Positions 44,678-53,986 of a stretch of DNA of 64,000 nucleotides are shown in pieces. The notes under the pieces are model-generated. The model made no database searches. It was not told the origin of the DNA and saw only the letters and a list, made by a program, of their open reading frames with translations. Positions within the stretch are counted from its first letter, which is position 1. Every line of letters starts with the position of its first letter. This DNA is from Bordetella parapertussis (lineage in GTDB: Bacteria > Pseudomonadota > Gammaproteobacteria > Burkholderiales > Casimicrobiaceae). The stretch covers positions 1 through 64,000 of the forward strand of contig CALQLA020000028.1 in assembly GCA_943331295.2 (NCBI GenBank), read 5' to 3'. The position numbers and the translations under genes are program-made.

Positions 44678-45448
44678 TCAGCGGTGCGTCGCCGCGCGCG
44701 CCTCGTGCAGCGTGTGCAGCGTGATCTTGCGGACTTCGGCCTTGCTGAGTTCGATGTGGCTCTTCAGCAGCATCTGCGCCCGGTCGGGCTTCCTCTGCAT
44801 GATCGCGCGGAGGATCTTGCCGTGCGCGGTGTACGTGTCGTCGACCCGGTTCGCGCGCGTGAAATCGAGCCGGCGCACGATGCGGATCCGCTCGGTGACG
44901 TCCCAGTGGACGCGCGCGATTTCCGCGTTGCCGGCCGCGCGCACCAGCGTGGCGTGGAACGCCTCGTCGAGCGCGCCCACGGCGCGCGCGTCGGCCTCCC
45001 GCTCGGCCGCGGGCACCAGCCACGCCGACTTCAGGGTGTCGAGCGCGGACGACGAGGCGTCGGGCTGCGCGCAGAGCTTCGCGACGCTCGCGAGCTCGAG
45101 CGTGATCCGCAGGTCGTAGAGCTCGTCGAGCTTGCCGAAGTCGAGCGGCTTCACGAACCAGCCGGTCTTCGCCTCGACCTCGAGAAAGCCTTCGTTGCGC
45201 AGCCGCAGCAGGGCCTCGCGCACCGGCGTGCGGCTGACCCCCAGCCGGACGCCGATCTCGGCCTCCGACAGCCGGTCGCCCGGCACGATCGTGAAGTCGC
45301 GGATCTGCGCCTTCAGCTCGGCGTAGACGTGGTCGGCGAGGTGCGTCCGCGGCGCGCCGAGGAGGGCGCGCGGATCGTCGCCTTCCAGGCAGGCGGCGAG
45401 CCAGGCGCGTATCGTCACCGGCAGGGGCGGGCGTGCAACGGGGGCCAT
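44678..45448 (-). CDS. GntR-family regulator with FCD domain
   Basis: A 256-residue regulator. The winged helix covers residues about 38-105 (HLADHVYAELKAQIRDFTIV, LSEAEIGVRLGVSRTPVREA) and the FCD ligand domain follows (DLRITLELASVAKLC, FHATLVRAAGNAEI, HGKILRAIMQRKPDRA). FCD regulators respond to small organic acids. It is convergent with the Bug receptor gene, 34 bases away, and closes the putative sugar-acid locus. A GTATAC site lies 12 bases before its ATG. The much longer open frame leading into it from the right is antisense to glutamate dehydrogenase and is not real. Confidence 0.92.
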   Translation of the reverse strand: MAPVARPPLPVTIRAWLAACLEGDDPRALLGAPRTHLADHVYAELKAQIRDFTIVPGDRLSEAEIGVRLGVSRTPVREALLRLRNEGFLEVEAKTGWFVKPLDFGKLDELYDLRITLELASVAKLCAQPDASSSALDTLKSAWLVPAAEREADARAVGALDEAFHATLVRAAGNAEIARVHWDVTERIRIVRRLDFTRANRVDDTYTAHGKILRAIMQRKPDRAQMLLKSHIELSKAEVRKITLHTLHEARAATHR

Positions 45449-45457
45449 GCGTTTCTC

Positions 45458-45469
45458 TTTGTATACTGG
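45458..45469 (-). promoter_or_regulatory. Probable operator of the GntR/FCD gene
   Basis: TTTGTATACTGG (+ strand) includes the palindrome GTATAC within the TTGTATACAA-type site known for FCD regulators, and it overlaps a possible -10 TATACA on the minus strand. The position, about 12 bases before the ATG, suits autorepression. Confidence 0.5.
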
Positions 45470-45679
45470 ATGGGATTCGAGCATGCGCCGTGCCATCCTT
45501 GTTGCGGGGCAACACGCCCTTTTCCCGGGCGCCGGCAAGCCCCGAAATGTCGCAACATCCCGGTGCGGCGATGCAATTTGGGGCAGGCCGGGGCGGATCG
45601 GCGATAATCGACGGTGCCCTTCGTCCGCGCGCCGGCGTCCCGCCTTCGGCCGCCGCCGCGACCCCTCGTGGAGCCTCCG

Positions 45680-46474
45680 ATGCCCCGGTGCCCGCCTGCG
45701 CTCCGCCGCCTGCCCGTCGCGATCGCCGTCTTGCCGCTTGCCGCCATCGCCGCCGTGCTCGCCGCCTGCCCGGCCACCGCGGTCGCCGGCGGGAAGCCGA
45801 AGGTGGCGAACGCCGAGGTGCAGGTCGCGCTGTGCGGCGACCCGGCAGCCATCGAGCGCGCACTGAAGCTCGCGCCGCGGGGCCCGCCGCAGGCGGTCCA
45901 CCTGTTCGACGACGCCGCGCTGTCGCTGTTCGCGCGCGGCGTGCGCATCCGCCTGCGCTCCGGGCCGGACGGCGACGAGTTGACGCTGAAGGTGGCGGAC
46001 CAGGATTGCGCCGCCGTGCCGCCCGCGCTGCTGCCGCGAGGTGCCGGCAAGTGCGAGTACGACCTGCATGGCGACAAGCTCGCCGGCGCGGTGTCGCTGT
46101 CGCAAAGGATCGGCGCCGACGCGGCCCGCGACCTCGTGGCCGGCCGCGCGTCGCTCGCGTCGCAACTCGCCCCCGCGCAGGTCGGCTACCTTCGCGACGT
46201 CGTGAAGCTGTGGCCCCTGCCCGACGGCGTCGCCGCGCTCGGCCCCATCGCGCTGACCACGTGGCGGGACGCGGGCAAGCGCTACGACGTCGACGTCACC
46301 CGGCTTCCCGGCGGCGACGGGTACGTGGAGATATCGCGCAAGGTCGCGGCGGACGACGTCCCCCGCGCCCGCGCCGGGCTCGACCGCGACCTGCGCCAGG
46401 CCGGCGTCGAGGCCTGCGCGGACCAGTCGGCGCAGGCGGTGAACAAGCTGCGCGCGCTGCAGCGTCCGCGGTGA
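45680..46474 (+). CDS. Secreted CYTH-like protein, degenerate
   Basis: A 264-residue protein with an N-terminal signal (LPVAIAVLPLAAIAAVLAAC; the cysteine may allow lipidation). The mature domain has the outline of a CYTH/triphosphate-tunnel fold: AEVQVALCGD, VHLFDDAALSLFARGVRIRL, DELTLKVADQDC and KCEYDLHGD. The first strand reads ExQ where active enzymes have ExExK, so activity on triphosphates is doubtful. ATG 45680 follows a GGAG. It is divergent from the regulator gene and 96 bases before glutamate dehydrogenase. Confidence 0.6.
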   Translation: MPRCPPALRRLPVAIAVLPLAAIAAVLAACPATAVAGGKPKVANAEVQVALCGDPAAIERALKLAPRGPPQAVHLFDDAALSLFARGVRIRLRSGPDGDELTLKVADQDCAAVPPALLPRGAGKCEYDLHGDKLAGAVSLSQRIGADAARDLVAGRASLASQLAPAQVGYLRDVVKLWPLPDGVAALGPIALTTWRDAGKRYDVDVTRLPGGDGYVEISRKVAADDVPRARAGLDRDLRQAGVEACADQSAQAVNKLRALQRPR

Positions 46475-46570
46475 CCGCGCGTTGATGCCGGCGCCGTCGT
46501 CGCCGCCACGCAGCGCCGGGTGCGCGCGCCGCGAAACCATCCATCCCGCACCAACAGCGAGGCAACGGGC

Positions 46571-49500
46571 ATGAGCGACAGGACGAGCGGGCAGGAGCCC
46601 AACGCGCAGCAGATCGCGGCGGTCGTGGCGAGGGTGGGCAGCGAGGCGCCCGCCGCGGACCGCGCGGCGCTGGAGGACTTCACCCGCCGCTACTACGGGC
46701 AGGTCGACGCCGAGGACCTCGCCGCGCGCGACCCCGCCGACCTCTACGGCGCCGCGGTGTCGCAATGGCGGTTCGCCGCGGAGCGGGTGCCGGGCCGGGC
46801 GAAGCTGCGCGTGTTCAATCCCGCGCGCACCGAGCACGGCTGGCAGTCCACGCACACGATCGTCGAGATCAGCAACGACGACATGCCGTTCCTCGTCGAC
46901 TCGGCGACGATGGAGGTGAACCGGCACGGCCTCACGCTGCACCTCGTGATCCACCCGATCATCCGCGTAGTCCGCGCCGCGGACGGCCGCCTGCTGCGGC
47001 TCGTTTCCGATGCGGGCGGCGAAGGACAGCCCGAATCGTTCATCCGCGTCGAAGTCGACCGGATCGCGGATGCCGGCGACCGCGCCGCGCTGGCCGCCGA
47101 CATCGCGCGCGTGCTGGGCGACGTGCGCGCCGCGGTGGGCGACTGGAAGGCGATGGCGCAGCGCGTCGAGACGATCGCCGCCGGCGTCGCCGGGCCGGCG
47201 CTGCCGCTGCCGCCGGACGAACTGGCCGAGGGCATCGCGTTCCTGCGCTGGCTCGCCGACGGCAACTTCACGTTCCTCGGCTATCGCGCGCACGACCTCG
47301 TCGAGGTCGACGGCGAGGTGGCGCTGCGCATCGTGCCCGACTCGGGCCTCGGCATCCTGCGCCAGTCGTCGGGGCAGGAGTCCGCCGCGCGCTTCGCCGC
47401 GCTGCCGCCCGAAGTGCGCGCTTACACCCGCCGTCCCGACCTCCTGGTCGTCACCAAGTCGACGTCGCGCTCGACGGTGCACCGGCCGGGTCATCTCGAC
47501 TACGTTGCCGTCAAGCGCTTCGACGCGGCCGGCAACGTCTGCGGCGAGGACCGGTTCCTCGGCCTGTTCACCACCAAGGCCTACAGCGCCAGCGCGAGGG
47601 ACGTGCCGCTGGTGCGACGCAAGATCGCGAACGTCACGGCGCGCGCCCGGCAGCCGGCCGGCGGCCACGCGGAAAAATCGTTCTCGCACATCCTCGACGG
47701 TTATCCGCGCGACGAACTGTTCCAGATCACCGAGGACGAACTCCTCGCCACCGCGATGGCGATCCTGCACCTTGGCGACCGGCAGCGGTTCCGGCTGTTC
47801 GTCCGCCGCGACGCGTTCGAGCGCTTCCTGTCGTGCCTCATCTACGCGCCGCGCGAGACCTATACGACCGACCTCCGGGCCAAGTGGGAGGCGATCCTGA
47901 TGAAGGCGTTCGCCGGGACGCGCTCGGAGCACAACGTCAGCCTGTCGGAGTCCGCGCTGGCGCGCATCCTGATCATCGTGCGCACCGTGCCCGGGCACAT
48001 TCCCGCGTACGACGTGCCGGCGCTCGAGCGCACGCTGGCCGCGTCGGTGCGGCGCTGGCAGGACGGCCTGTCCGAGGCGCTGCTGGCCGCCGAGGGCGAG
48101 GCGGGCGGCAACACGCTGCTGCGCCGGTTCCGCGGGGCGTTTCCCGCCGGCTATCGCGAGGAGGTCGACGCCGCCACGGCGGTGGAGGACATCCGGCTGA
48201 TGGCCGGCCTGGACGCGGCCCATCCGATGGCGACGGCGCTCTATCGCCCCGCCGGCGCCGCGCCCGGCACGCTGCGCTTCCGGCTGTTCCGGAGCGGCGC
48301 GCCGGTCACGCTGTCGGACAGCCTGCCGATGCTGGAGCGCATGGGTTTCCGCGTGCAGGACGAGCGCCCGTACATGATCGCGCCTGCGGCGTCGCCGCCG
48401 GTGTGGCTGCACGACTTCGGCCTCGCCGGCGCGGTGATCGAACACGCCACCGACATCGGTGCGCTGCACGGTGTGTTCGCCGACGCCTTCCTGCAGGTCT
48501 TCCGCGGCGACGTCGAGAACGACGACTTCAATCGCCTCGTCGCCACCGCGCGGCTGCCCGCGCGCGACATCGTCGTGCTGCGCGCCTACGCGAAGTACAT
48601 GCGCCAGGTCGGCTTCCCGCTGTCGCAGGCGTTCATCGAGGCGACGCTCGCCGTCCATCCCGCGATCGCGGCCGACCTGGTGCAGCTGTTCCGGCTGCGC
48701 TTCGATCCGGCGCTGGGCAGGGAGGCCGGCGCCCGCGCGGCCGACACGGCGCGCGCGATCGAGGCGGCGCTCGACGCCGTCGACAACCTGTCCGAGGACC
48801 GCGTGCTGCGCCAGTACCTCGCGCTGATCAACGCGACGACGCGGACCAACTTCTGGCGCCGCGACGACGCCGGCAACGCGCGGTCGTTCCTGTCGTTCAA
48901 GTTCGATCCGGCCGGGGTGCCGGGGCTGCCCGAGCCGAAGCCGATGTTCGAGATCTTCGTCTACTCGACGCGCTTCGAGGGCGTGCACATGCGCGGCGGC
49001 CGCGTCGCCCGCGGCGGCCTGCGCTGGTCGGACCGCGCCGAGGACTTCCGCACCGAGATCCTCGGCCTCGTGAAGGCGCAGATGGTCAAGAACACGGTGA
49101 TCATCCCGGTCGGCTCCAAGGGCGGCTTCGTGCTGAAGAAGGCGCCGCCGCCGTCCGACCGCGACGCCTGGATGCGCGAGGGCATCGCCTGCTACCAGGA
49201 CTACCTGCGCGCGCTGCTCGACCTCACCGACAACCGCGTCGCGGGGGCGATCGTCCCGCCGAGCGACGTGAAGCGCCACGACGCCGACGACCCGTACCTC
49301 GTCGTCGCCGCCGACAAGGGCACGGCGACGTTCTCCGACTACGCCAACGGCGTCAGCGCCGAGTACGGCTACTGGCTGGGCGACGCGTTCGCGTCGGGCG
49401 GCTCGGCGGGCTACGACCACAAGGCGATGGGCATCACCGCGCGCGGCGCGTGGGAGGCGGTGAAGCGCCACTTCCGCGAGATGGGCATCGACACGCAGGC

Positions 49501-51403
49501 GGTGCCGTTCACCGTCGCCGGCATCGGCGACATGTCGGGCGACGTGTTCGGCAACGGGATGCTGCTGTCGCCGCACATCCGGCTCGTCGCCGCGTTCGAC
49601 CACCGCCACGTCTTCCTCGACCCGGACCCCGACTGCGCCGCGAGCCTTGCGGAGCGCGCGCGCCTGTTCGCGCTGCCGCGCTCGTCGTGGCAGGACTACG
49701 ACGCGCGCCTGCTGTCGGCAGGAGGCGGCATCTTCCCGCGCACCGCCAAGTCGATCCCGGTGGCGCCCGAGGCGAAGGCGGTGCTCGGCGTCGCCGCCGA
49801 CCATCTCACGCCCGGCGAGCTCGTCAACGCGATCCTGAAGGCGCCGGTCGACCTGCTCTACAACGGCGGCATCGGCACCTACGTGAAGGCAGCGGGCGAG
49901 ACGCACGCCGACGTCGGCGACCGCGCCAACGACGCGGTGCGCGTCGACGGCCGCGACCTGCGTTGCAAGGTGCTGGTCGAAGGCGGCAACCTGGGCTGCA
50001 CGCAGCGCGGGCGCATCGAGTACGCGCAGGCCGGCGGCCGGATCAACACCGACGCGATCGACAACTCGGGCGGCGTCGACACCTCCGACCACGAGGTCAA
50101 CATCAAGATCCTGCTGGGGCAGGCCGTCGCCGCCGGCGAGATCGACGGCGCGGAGCGCGACCGGCAGCTCGCCGCGATGACCGACGAGGTCGCCGCGCTG
50201 GTGCTCCGCGACAACTACTTCCAGACGCAGGTGCTGTCCGTCACCGGGCGGCTCGCGCCGCACCTGCTCGACGCGCAGCAGCGCTTCATCCACTTCCTCG
50301 AAGGCGCCGGCCGCCTCAACCGCGCGATCGAGTTCCTGCCCGCCGACGACGAGATCGCGCGCCGGCGGCGCGACGGCCGGGGGCTCGTGAGCCCCGAGCG
50401 CGCGGTGCTGCTGGCCTACAGCAAGATGTGGCTCTACGACGAGCTGCTGGCGTCGATCCTGCCCGACGACCCGTGGGTCGCGACGGCGCTCGCCCGCTAT
50501 TTCCCGAAGGCGCTGCGCGAGCGCTACGCCGCGCACATGGCGCGGCACCCGTTGCACCGGGAGATCATCGCCACGCACGTCGCCAACAGCATGATCAACC
50601 GCGTGGGCAGCACGTTCGTCCACCGGCTGGTGGAATCGACCGGGGCGAAGCCGCACGAAGTCGTCCGCGCGTTCCTGCTCACCCGCGAGACCTTCGGCTT
50701 CATCCCGATGTGGCAGGCGATCGAGGCGCTGGACAACCGCGTCGACGACGCGGTGCAGGCGGGGCTGCTGATCGACTCCAGCCGCCTCATCGACCGCGGC
50801 ACGACGTGGTTCCTGCGCTCGCGCCGGCTGCAGGACGAGATGGGCGCGACGATCACGCGCTTCGCGCCGGGTGTCGAGGCGCTCGCGACCAAGCTGCCGA
50901 CGCTGCAGGAGGACGTCGACCGCGCGCGCTTCGACGCCGACGTCGCCGGACGCGTGGCGCAGGGCACGCCGGCCGCGCTGGCTGCGCGCGTCGTCGCGCT
51001 CGACATGCTCTACGCGGCGCTCGACATTCTCGAGGAAGCCGCCGTCGCCGAGCGCCCCGTCGAGAACGTGGCCCGCGTCTACTTCGACCTCGGCACGCGG
51101 CTCGGCCTGCCCTGGGTGCGCGAGCGGATCGCCGTGCTCCCCGCCGAAGAGCACTGGCAGATGCTGGCGCGGGCGGCGATGGAGGACGACCTGTCCTCGC
51201 TCCAGCGCACGCTGACCGGCGAGGTGCTCGCGGGCGGCACCCGGACGACGGGGCCGGCCGCGCTGATCAACGCGTGGGTCGATGGCAACCGGCGCGCGGT
51301 CGAGCGCGCCGGCCGCATCCTGGCCGAGTTGCGCGGGGTCGCGGTGCCGGACGCGGCGATGCTGTCGGTCGCGCTGCGGGAGTTGCGCAACCTGGCGCGC
51401 TGA
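46571..51403 (+). CDS. Large NAD-specific glutamate dehydrogenase (GDH-180 type)
   Basis: A 1,610-residue protein of the very large NAD-GDH family that deaminates glutamate to 2-oxoglutarate, generally for catabolism. An N-terminal ACT-like region (DDMPFLVDSATMEVNRHGL) is followed by the catalytic domain near residue 820: RGGLRWSDRAEDFRTEILGL and VGSKGGFVLKK. The NAD part has GIGDMSGDVFGNGMLLS and VEGGNLGCTQRGRIEYAQAG with the C-terminal helical domain. ATG 46571 was chosen; an in-frame ATG at 46520 lacks a site. The family length is normal and no frame break is seen. Confidence 0.95.
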   Translation: MSDRTSGQEPNAQQIAAVVARVGSEAPAADRAALEDFTRRYYGQVDAEDLAARDPADLYGAAVSQWRFAAERVPGRAKLRVFNPARTEHGWQSTHTIVEISNDDMPFLVDSATMEVNRHGLTLHLVIHPIIRVVRAADGRLLRLVSDAGGEGQPESFIRVEVDRIADAGDRAALAADIARVLGDVRAAVGDWKAMAQRVETIAAGVAGPALPLPPDELAEGIAFLRWLADGNFTFLGYRAHDLVEVDGEVALRIVPDSGLGILRQSSGQESAARFAALPPEVRAYTRRPDLLVVTKSTSRSTVHRPGHLDYVAVKRFDAAGNVCGEDRFLGLFTTKAYSASARDVPLVRRKIANVTARARQPAGGHAEKSFSHILDGYPRDELFQITEDELLATAMAILHLGDRQRFRLFVRRDAFERFLSCLIYAPRETYTTDLRAKWEAILMKAFAGTRSEHNVSLSESALARILIIVRTVPGHIPAYDVPALERTLAASVRRWQDGLSEALLAAEGEAGGNTLLRRFRGAFPAGYREEVDAATAVEDIRLMAGLDAAHPMATALYRPAGAAPGTLRFRLFRSGAPVTLSDSLPMLERMGFRVQDERPYMIAPAASPPVWLHDFGLAGAVIEHATDIGALHGVFADAFLQVFRGDVENDDFNRLVATARLPARDIVVLRAYAKYMRQVGFPLSQAFIEATLAVHPAIAADLVQLFRLRFDPALGREAGARAADTARAIEAALDAVDNLSEDRVLRQYLALINATTRTNFWRRDDAGNARSFLSFKFDPAGVPGLPEPKPMFEIFVYSTRFEGVHMRGGRVARGGLRWSDRAEDFRTEILGLVKAQMVKNTVIIPVGSKGGFVLKKAPPPSDRDAWMREGIACYQDYLRALLDLTDNRVAGAIVPPSDVKRHDADDPYLVVAADKGTATFSDYANGVSAEYGYWLGDAFASGGSAGYDHKAMGITARGAWEAVKRHFREMGIDTQAVPFTVAGIGDMSGDVFGNGMLLSPHIRLVAAFDHRHVFLDPDPDCAASLAERARLFALPRSSWQDYDARLLSAGGGIFPRTAKSIPVAPEAKAVLGVAADHLTPGELVNAILKAPVDLLYNGGIGTYVKAAGETHADVGDRANDAVRVDGRDLRCKVLVEGGNLGCTQRGRIEYAQAGGRINTDAIDNSGGVDTSDHEVNIKILLGQAVAAGEIDGAERDRQLAAMTDEVAALVLRDNYFQTQVLSVTGRLAPHLLDAQQRFIHFLEGAGRLNRAIEFLPADDEIARRRRDGRGLVSPERAVLLAYSKMWLYDELLASILPDDPWVATALARYFPKALRERYAAHMARHPLHREIIATHVANSMINRVGSTFVHRLVESTGAKPHEVVRAFLLTRETFGFIPMWQAIEALDNRVDDAVQAGLLIDSSRLIDRGTTWFLRSRRLQDEMGATITRFAPGVEALATKLPTLQEDVDRARFDADVAGRVAQGTPAALAARVVALDMLYAALDILEEAAVAERPVENVARVYFDLGTRLGLPWVRERIAVLPAEEHWQMLARAAMEDDLSSLQRTLTGEVLAGGTRTTGPAALINAWVDGNRRAVERAGRILAELRGVAVPDAAMLSVALRELRNLAR

Positions 51404-51416
51404 CGCGCCCGCAGGA

Positions 51417-51452
51417 GGTCCGGGCCATCCCCGGGTGCGGGCGCCCGGGACC
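51417..51452. terminator. Hairpin after glutamate dehydrogenase
   Basis: ggtccgggc and gcccgggacc form a strong stem with one bulge, 14 bases after the stop codon. Only a weak pyrimidine run (ccttctt) follows, so it may act as an mRNA-stabilising hairpin or a poor terminator. Confidence 0.35.
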
Positions 51453-51619
51453 GGCCTTCTTCGGGAAATCGGCGTCCCGTGCTAACATTCGCGGGTCGCT
51501 TTGGGCGTCAAGCTGCCGGCATTGCCGCTCTGGCAAGTCCGGAAGCCCCGCCGCGATGCCGCAGGCAACGCGGCATGGCTGCGGCGACGCTGCAGGGCGC
51601 GCATTACCGTTCCGACAGG

Positions 51620-51696
51620 GCGCCCGTAGCTCATCTGGATAGAGCACCGGCCTTCTAAGCCGGTGGTAACAGGTTCGAGTCCTGTCGGGCGTGCCA
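51620..51696 (+). tRNA. tRNA-Arg (anticodon TCT)
   Basis: A 77-base cloverleaf with acceptor arms GCGCCCG/CGGGCGT, D-loop AGCTCATCTGGATAGAGC, anticodon loop CTTCTAA in a CCGGC/GCCGG stem, T-loop GGTTCGAGTCC and an encoded CCA. It reads AGA/AGG codons, which are rare in this DNA. Confidence 0.95.
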
Positions 51697-51775
51697 GAAT
51701 TTTGGTGCGCGACGCAAGGGTGGTTTCGCCAACTTGGCCGAAGCCGCCGCGCCGTCGCCGCACCCGCCGTTCAGT

Positions 51776-51852
51776 GGTGGCTGTAGCTCAGCTGGTAGAG
51801 TCCCGGATTGTGATTCCGGTTGTCGTGGGTTCGAGTCCCATCAGCCACCCCA
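51776..51852 (+). tRNA. tRNA-His (anticodon GTG)
   Basis: The cloverleaf has GTGGCTG/CAGCCAC acceptor arms, the extra 5' G (51776) facing C73 that is specific to tRNA-His, anticodon loop TTGTGAT, T-loop GGTTCGAGTCC and an encoded CCA. It lies 80 bases after tRNA-Arg. An integrase remnant begins 100 bases downstream, so its 3' end was probably an attachment site. Confidence 0.95.
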
Positions 51853-51953
51853 ATACCTTGCCAAGTCGCTGATCGTCCTGCGTATATCGCAGGATGCTCC
51901 GCAGATGAACCGCCGGTTGCTGCACAGGTTGTTACACAGCCTGGGAGGCAACC

Positions 51954-52180
51954 GTGCAAGCGACGACCGAGCATCACCTCTACCGCCGCGGCAAGCGCGG
52001 CATTTTTATTTCCGCAAGAGGGTTCCGGCGGAGGTCCGCGACGCCTATCCACCCGGCCGGAAGGAATTCGTGGTCAGCCCCGTCGCTTCGTACAAGGTCC
52101 AGACACAGGCCGTCGTGGTTCGTGCCGCCACGTGCGGCCACGACCCCTTCCTCGCCGGACCGATGCATAGTCCGGCATGA
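51954..52180 (+). pseudogene. Tyrosine-recombinase N-terminal remnant, frameshifted
   Basis: GTG 51954 behind GGGAGG starts QATTEHHLYRRGKRG; after a T5 run at 52003-52007 the sense continues in another frame as FYFRKRVPAEVRDAYPPGRK and EFVVS. Together these resemble the N-terminal (DUF6538-type) arm of phage or island integrases. One added T would restore the frame. Similarity is lost after about 52080 and there is no catalytic domain, so the gene is truncated as well as frameshifted. Confidence 0.7.
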
Positions 52181-52273
52181 CCCCGGCCGCCCTCATCGCA
52201 AGATCGGCGTCATGCCGCACGGCGGGCAAGGCCCGGGCGTGGTGGCGCCGAGCGTGCGATCATGCCGCGACGC

Positions 52274-53986
52274 CTACTTGCACATGGTAGCCGTGCCGGG
52301 CGCCGAGAAATTCTCCCGAACAATTGTCTTGGTCTGCGATATGCCGTTGACCGTGTACGCGAAGCTCGCTTCGTTGCCGTCGAAAAAAGTGAACGTCGCC
52401 GATCCCACAGGCGTCCCGGCCACCTTCGACGGATCGAACGGCACGGCGTTGAACGCAGGACCGGTGCCGGTGTACAGCGTGCCGGTATAGACCTTCGCTG
52501 CGGTCTTGTTGGCGCCGACGACCAGCCACAGCGGCTTGCCGTCGAGCCCGAAGGTGAACCAGGTTGCGAAGATCGTGTCGCCCTGATGCGCGAAGTTGAT
52601 CCCCCACCCCGATTCCGAGCCCGGCGGCGATGCCCACCACATGTCCTGGTAGTTCGTCGCCAGGGCGAGATTCGGTTGCGCGCCCCACGCACAAGTCGGC
52701 ATCGGTGAGCTGAATTGCTGGCGAGTGAGGGTCTTGGTCTGCGCTATGCCGTTGAGGGTGTAGGCGAAGCTGGACCGCCAGAGGTTTTCGAAGGTGAACG
52801 TTGCTGTTCCGACCTCCGTCGCGACGATCTTGGAAGGGTCGAACGGCACCGAATTGAAGGCCGGGCCGGTGCCCGTGTAGAGCCGTCCGGAGTAGACGTT
52901 CGGCGCGGTCCTGTTGGCGCCGACAACCAGCCACAGGGGCTTGCCGTCGAGCCCGAAGGTAAACCAGGTCGCGAAGATCGTATCGTTCTGATGCGCGAAG
53001 TTGATGCCCCAGCCGGATTCCGAGCCGGCCGGATCGTTCCACCAGATGCCCTGGAATTGCCCGGGTCCGGGAGGAAGCGGCGCGAACACCATCCTGCCGG
53101 GACTGCTGAGGCCGTTGCCGGACCCGATGACGTCGATGAATGCGCCGGTCGATCCGTTGTAGCGGACGATGTTGTTGCTGGTCGACCCGCTGACATACAG
53201 GTTGCCGTCCGGCCCGAACACCACGCCGACGGGGCCGACGAGGCCACCGCCCGATGCGAACGACGTGCTGAGGAAGGCACCGGTGAGCCCGTTGAAATTC
53301 TGGATGCGGTCCCGGGCGAAATCGGTGACGTAAAGGTTTCCGTCGGGCCCGAACGTCAGGCCCCGGGCGTCGAGACCCGCGGCGAATATGTCCATGAAGG
53401 CGCCGGTCTTACCGTTGTAACGCAGCACCTGACGAGTGTCGGGGCTCGCCACGTAGAGGTTCCCGTCGGGGCCGAACGCAAGTCCTCGCGGGTTCGCGAG
53501 TCCTCCCGCGCCGGCTTGCACGAACGTGCTCTGCTGGCCCGTGTCGCCATCGAACACGAACACGCGATTGCTCGTCGCGCTCGTGACATAGAGCCTGCTG
53601 TCCGGACCCCATGCGAGGTCGAATATGCCGGACCCGGAATTGGCTACTCGTTCGATGAAGGCACCGGTCTGCCCGTTGAACCGATTGACGTGTCCGGTGT
53701 TGGGGTCGGCCAGGTCCGTGCCGACGACATAGAGATCGCCATCCGGGCCGATCGTCATGCCCCTGGGGTTGAGCAGCCCCAGGCTCGCGGGCGTGACGAA
53801 GGCGCCTTGCGCTGCGGGCGGTGAAGTCTGGTACGAAAGGACCGAGTTGCCGCCTCCATTCGTCACCAGCAGCGCCTGAGCGGCCGACACGGCGGTCCAA
53901 CTCAGCGCGCACGCGGCTGCAACGGGGCCAAGCCACTGCAGCAGGCGTCCCGCACCGGATCGTGCTTCGGAAGTGCTTCCGCGCAT
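52274..53986 (-). CDS. Secreted NHL/Vgb-like beta-propeller with duplicated C-terminal domain
   Basis: A 570-residue exported protein (signal WLGPVAAACALSWTAVSAAQ). Residues about 45-325 carry six or so NHL-type blades (FGPDGNLYVASPDTRQVLRY and variants). The rest is a domain of about 115 residues present twice, each with GSESGWGINFAHQ, DTIFATWFTFGLDGKPLWLV and YTGTGPAFN-type strands. The copies are close to 90 percent identical at DNA level over at least 100 bases. No enzyme motif is evident. ATG 53986 follows GGAGAGG; it lies in the mosaic region after the tRNA genes. Confidence 0.82.
   Translation of the reverse strand: MRGSTSEARSGAGRLLQWLGPVAAACALSWTAVSAAQALLVTNGGGNSVLSYQTSPPAAQGAFVTPASLGLLNPRGMTIGPDGDLYVVGTDLADPNTGHVNRFNGQTGAFIERVANSGSGIFDLAWGPDSRLYVTSATSNRVFVFDGDTGQQSTFVQAGAGGLANPRGLAFGPDGNLYVASPDTRQVLRYNGKTGAFMDIFAAGLDARGLTFGPDGNLYVTDFARDRIQNFNGLTGAFLSTSFASGGGLVGPVGVVFGPDGNLYVSGSTSNNIVRYNGSTGAFIDVIGSGNGLSSPGRMVFAPLPPGPGQFQGIWWNDPAGSESGWGINFAHQNDTIFATWFTFGLDGKPLWLVVGANRTAPNVYSGRLYTGTGPAFNSVPFDPSKIVATEVGTATFTFENLWRSSFAYTLNGIAQTKTLTRQQFSSPMPTCAWGAQPNLALATNYQDMWWASPPGSESGWGINFAHQGDTIFATWFTFGLDGKPLWLVVGANKTAAKVYTGTLYTGTGPAFNAVPFDPSKVAGTPVGSATFTFFDGNEASFAYTVNGISQTKTIVRENFSAPGTATMCK

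Noticed and set aside
45449..51154. Open frame of about 1,900 codons on the minus strand running into the GntR gene
   Set aside because: It is exactly antisense to glutamate dehydrogenase, Arg/Ala/Val-rich with no known motif; a high-GC codon-position artefact.
52003..52007. Integrase frameshift as a simple homopolymer sequencing error
   Set aside because: Possible for the shift itself, but the catalytic domain is also missing, so the gene is dead either way.
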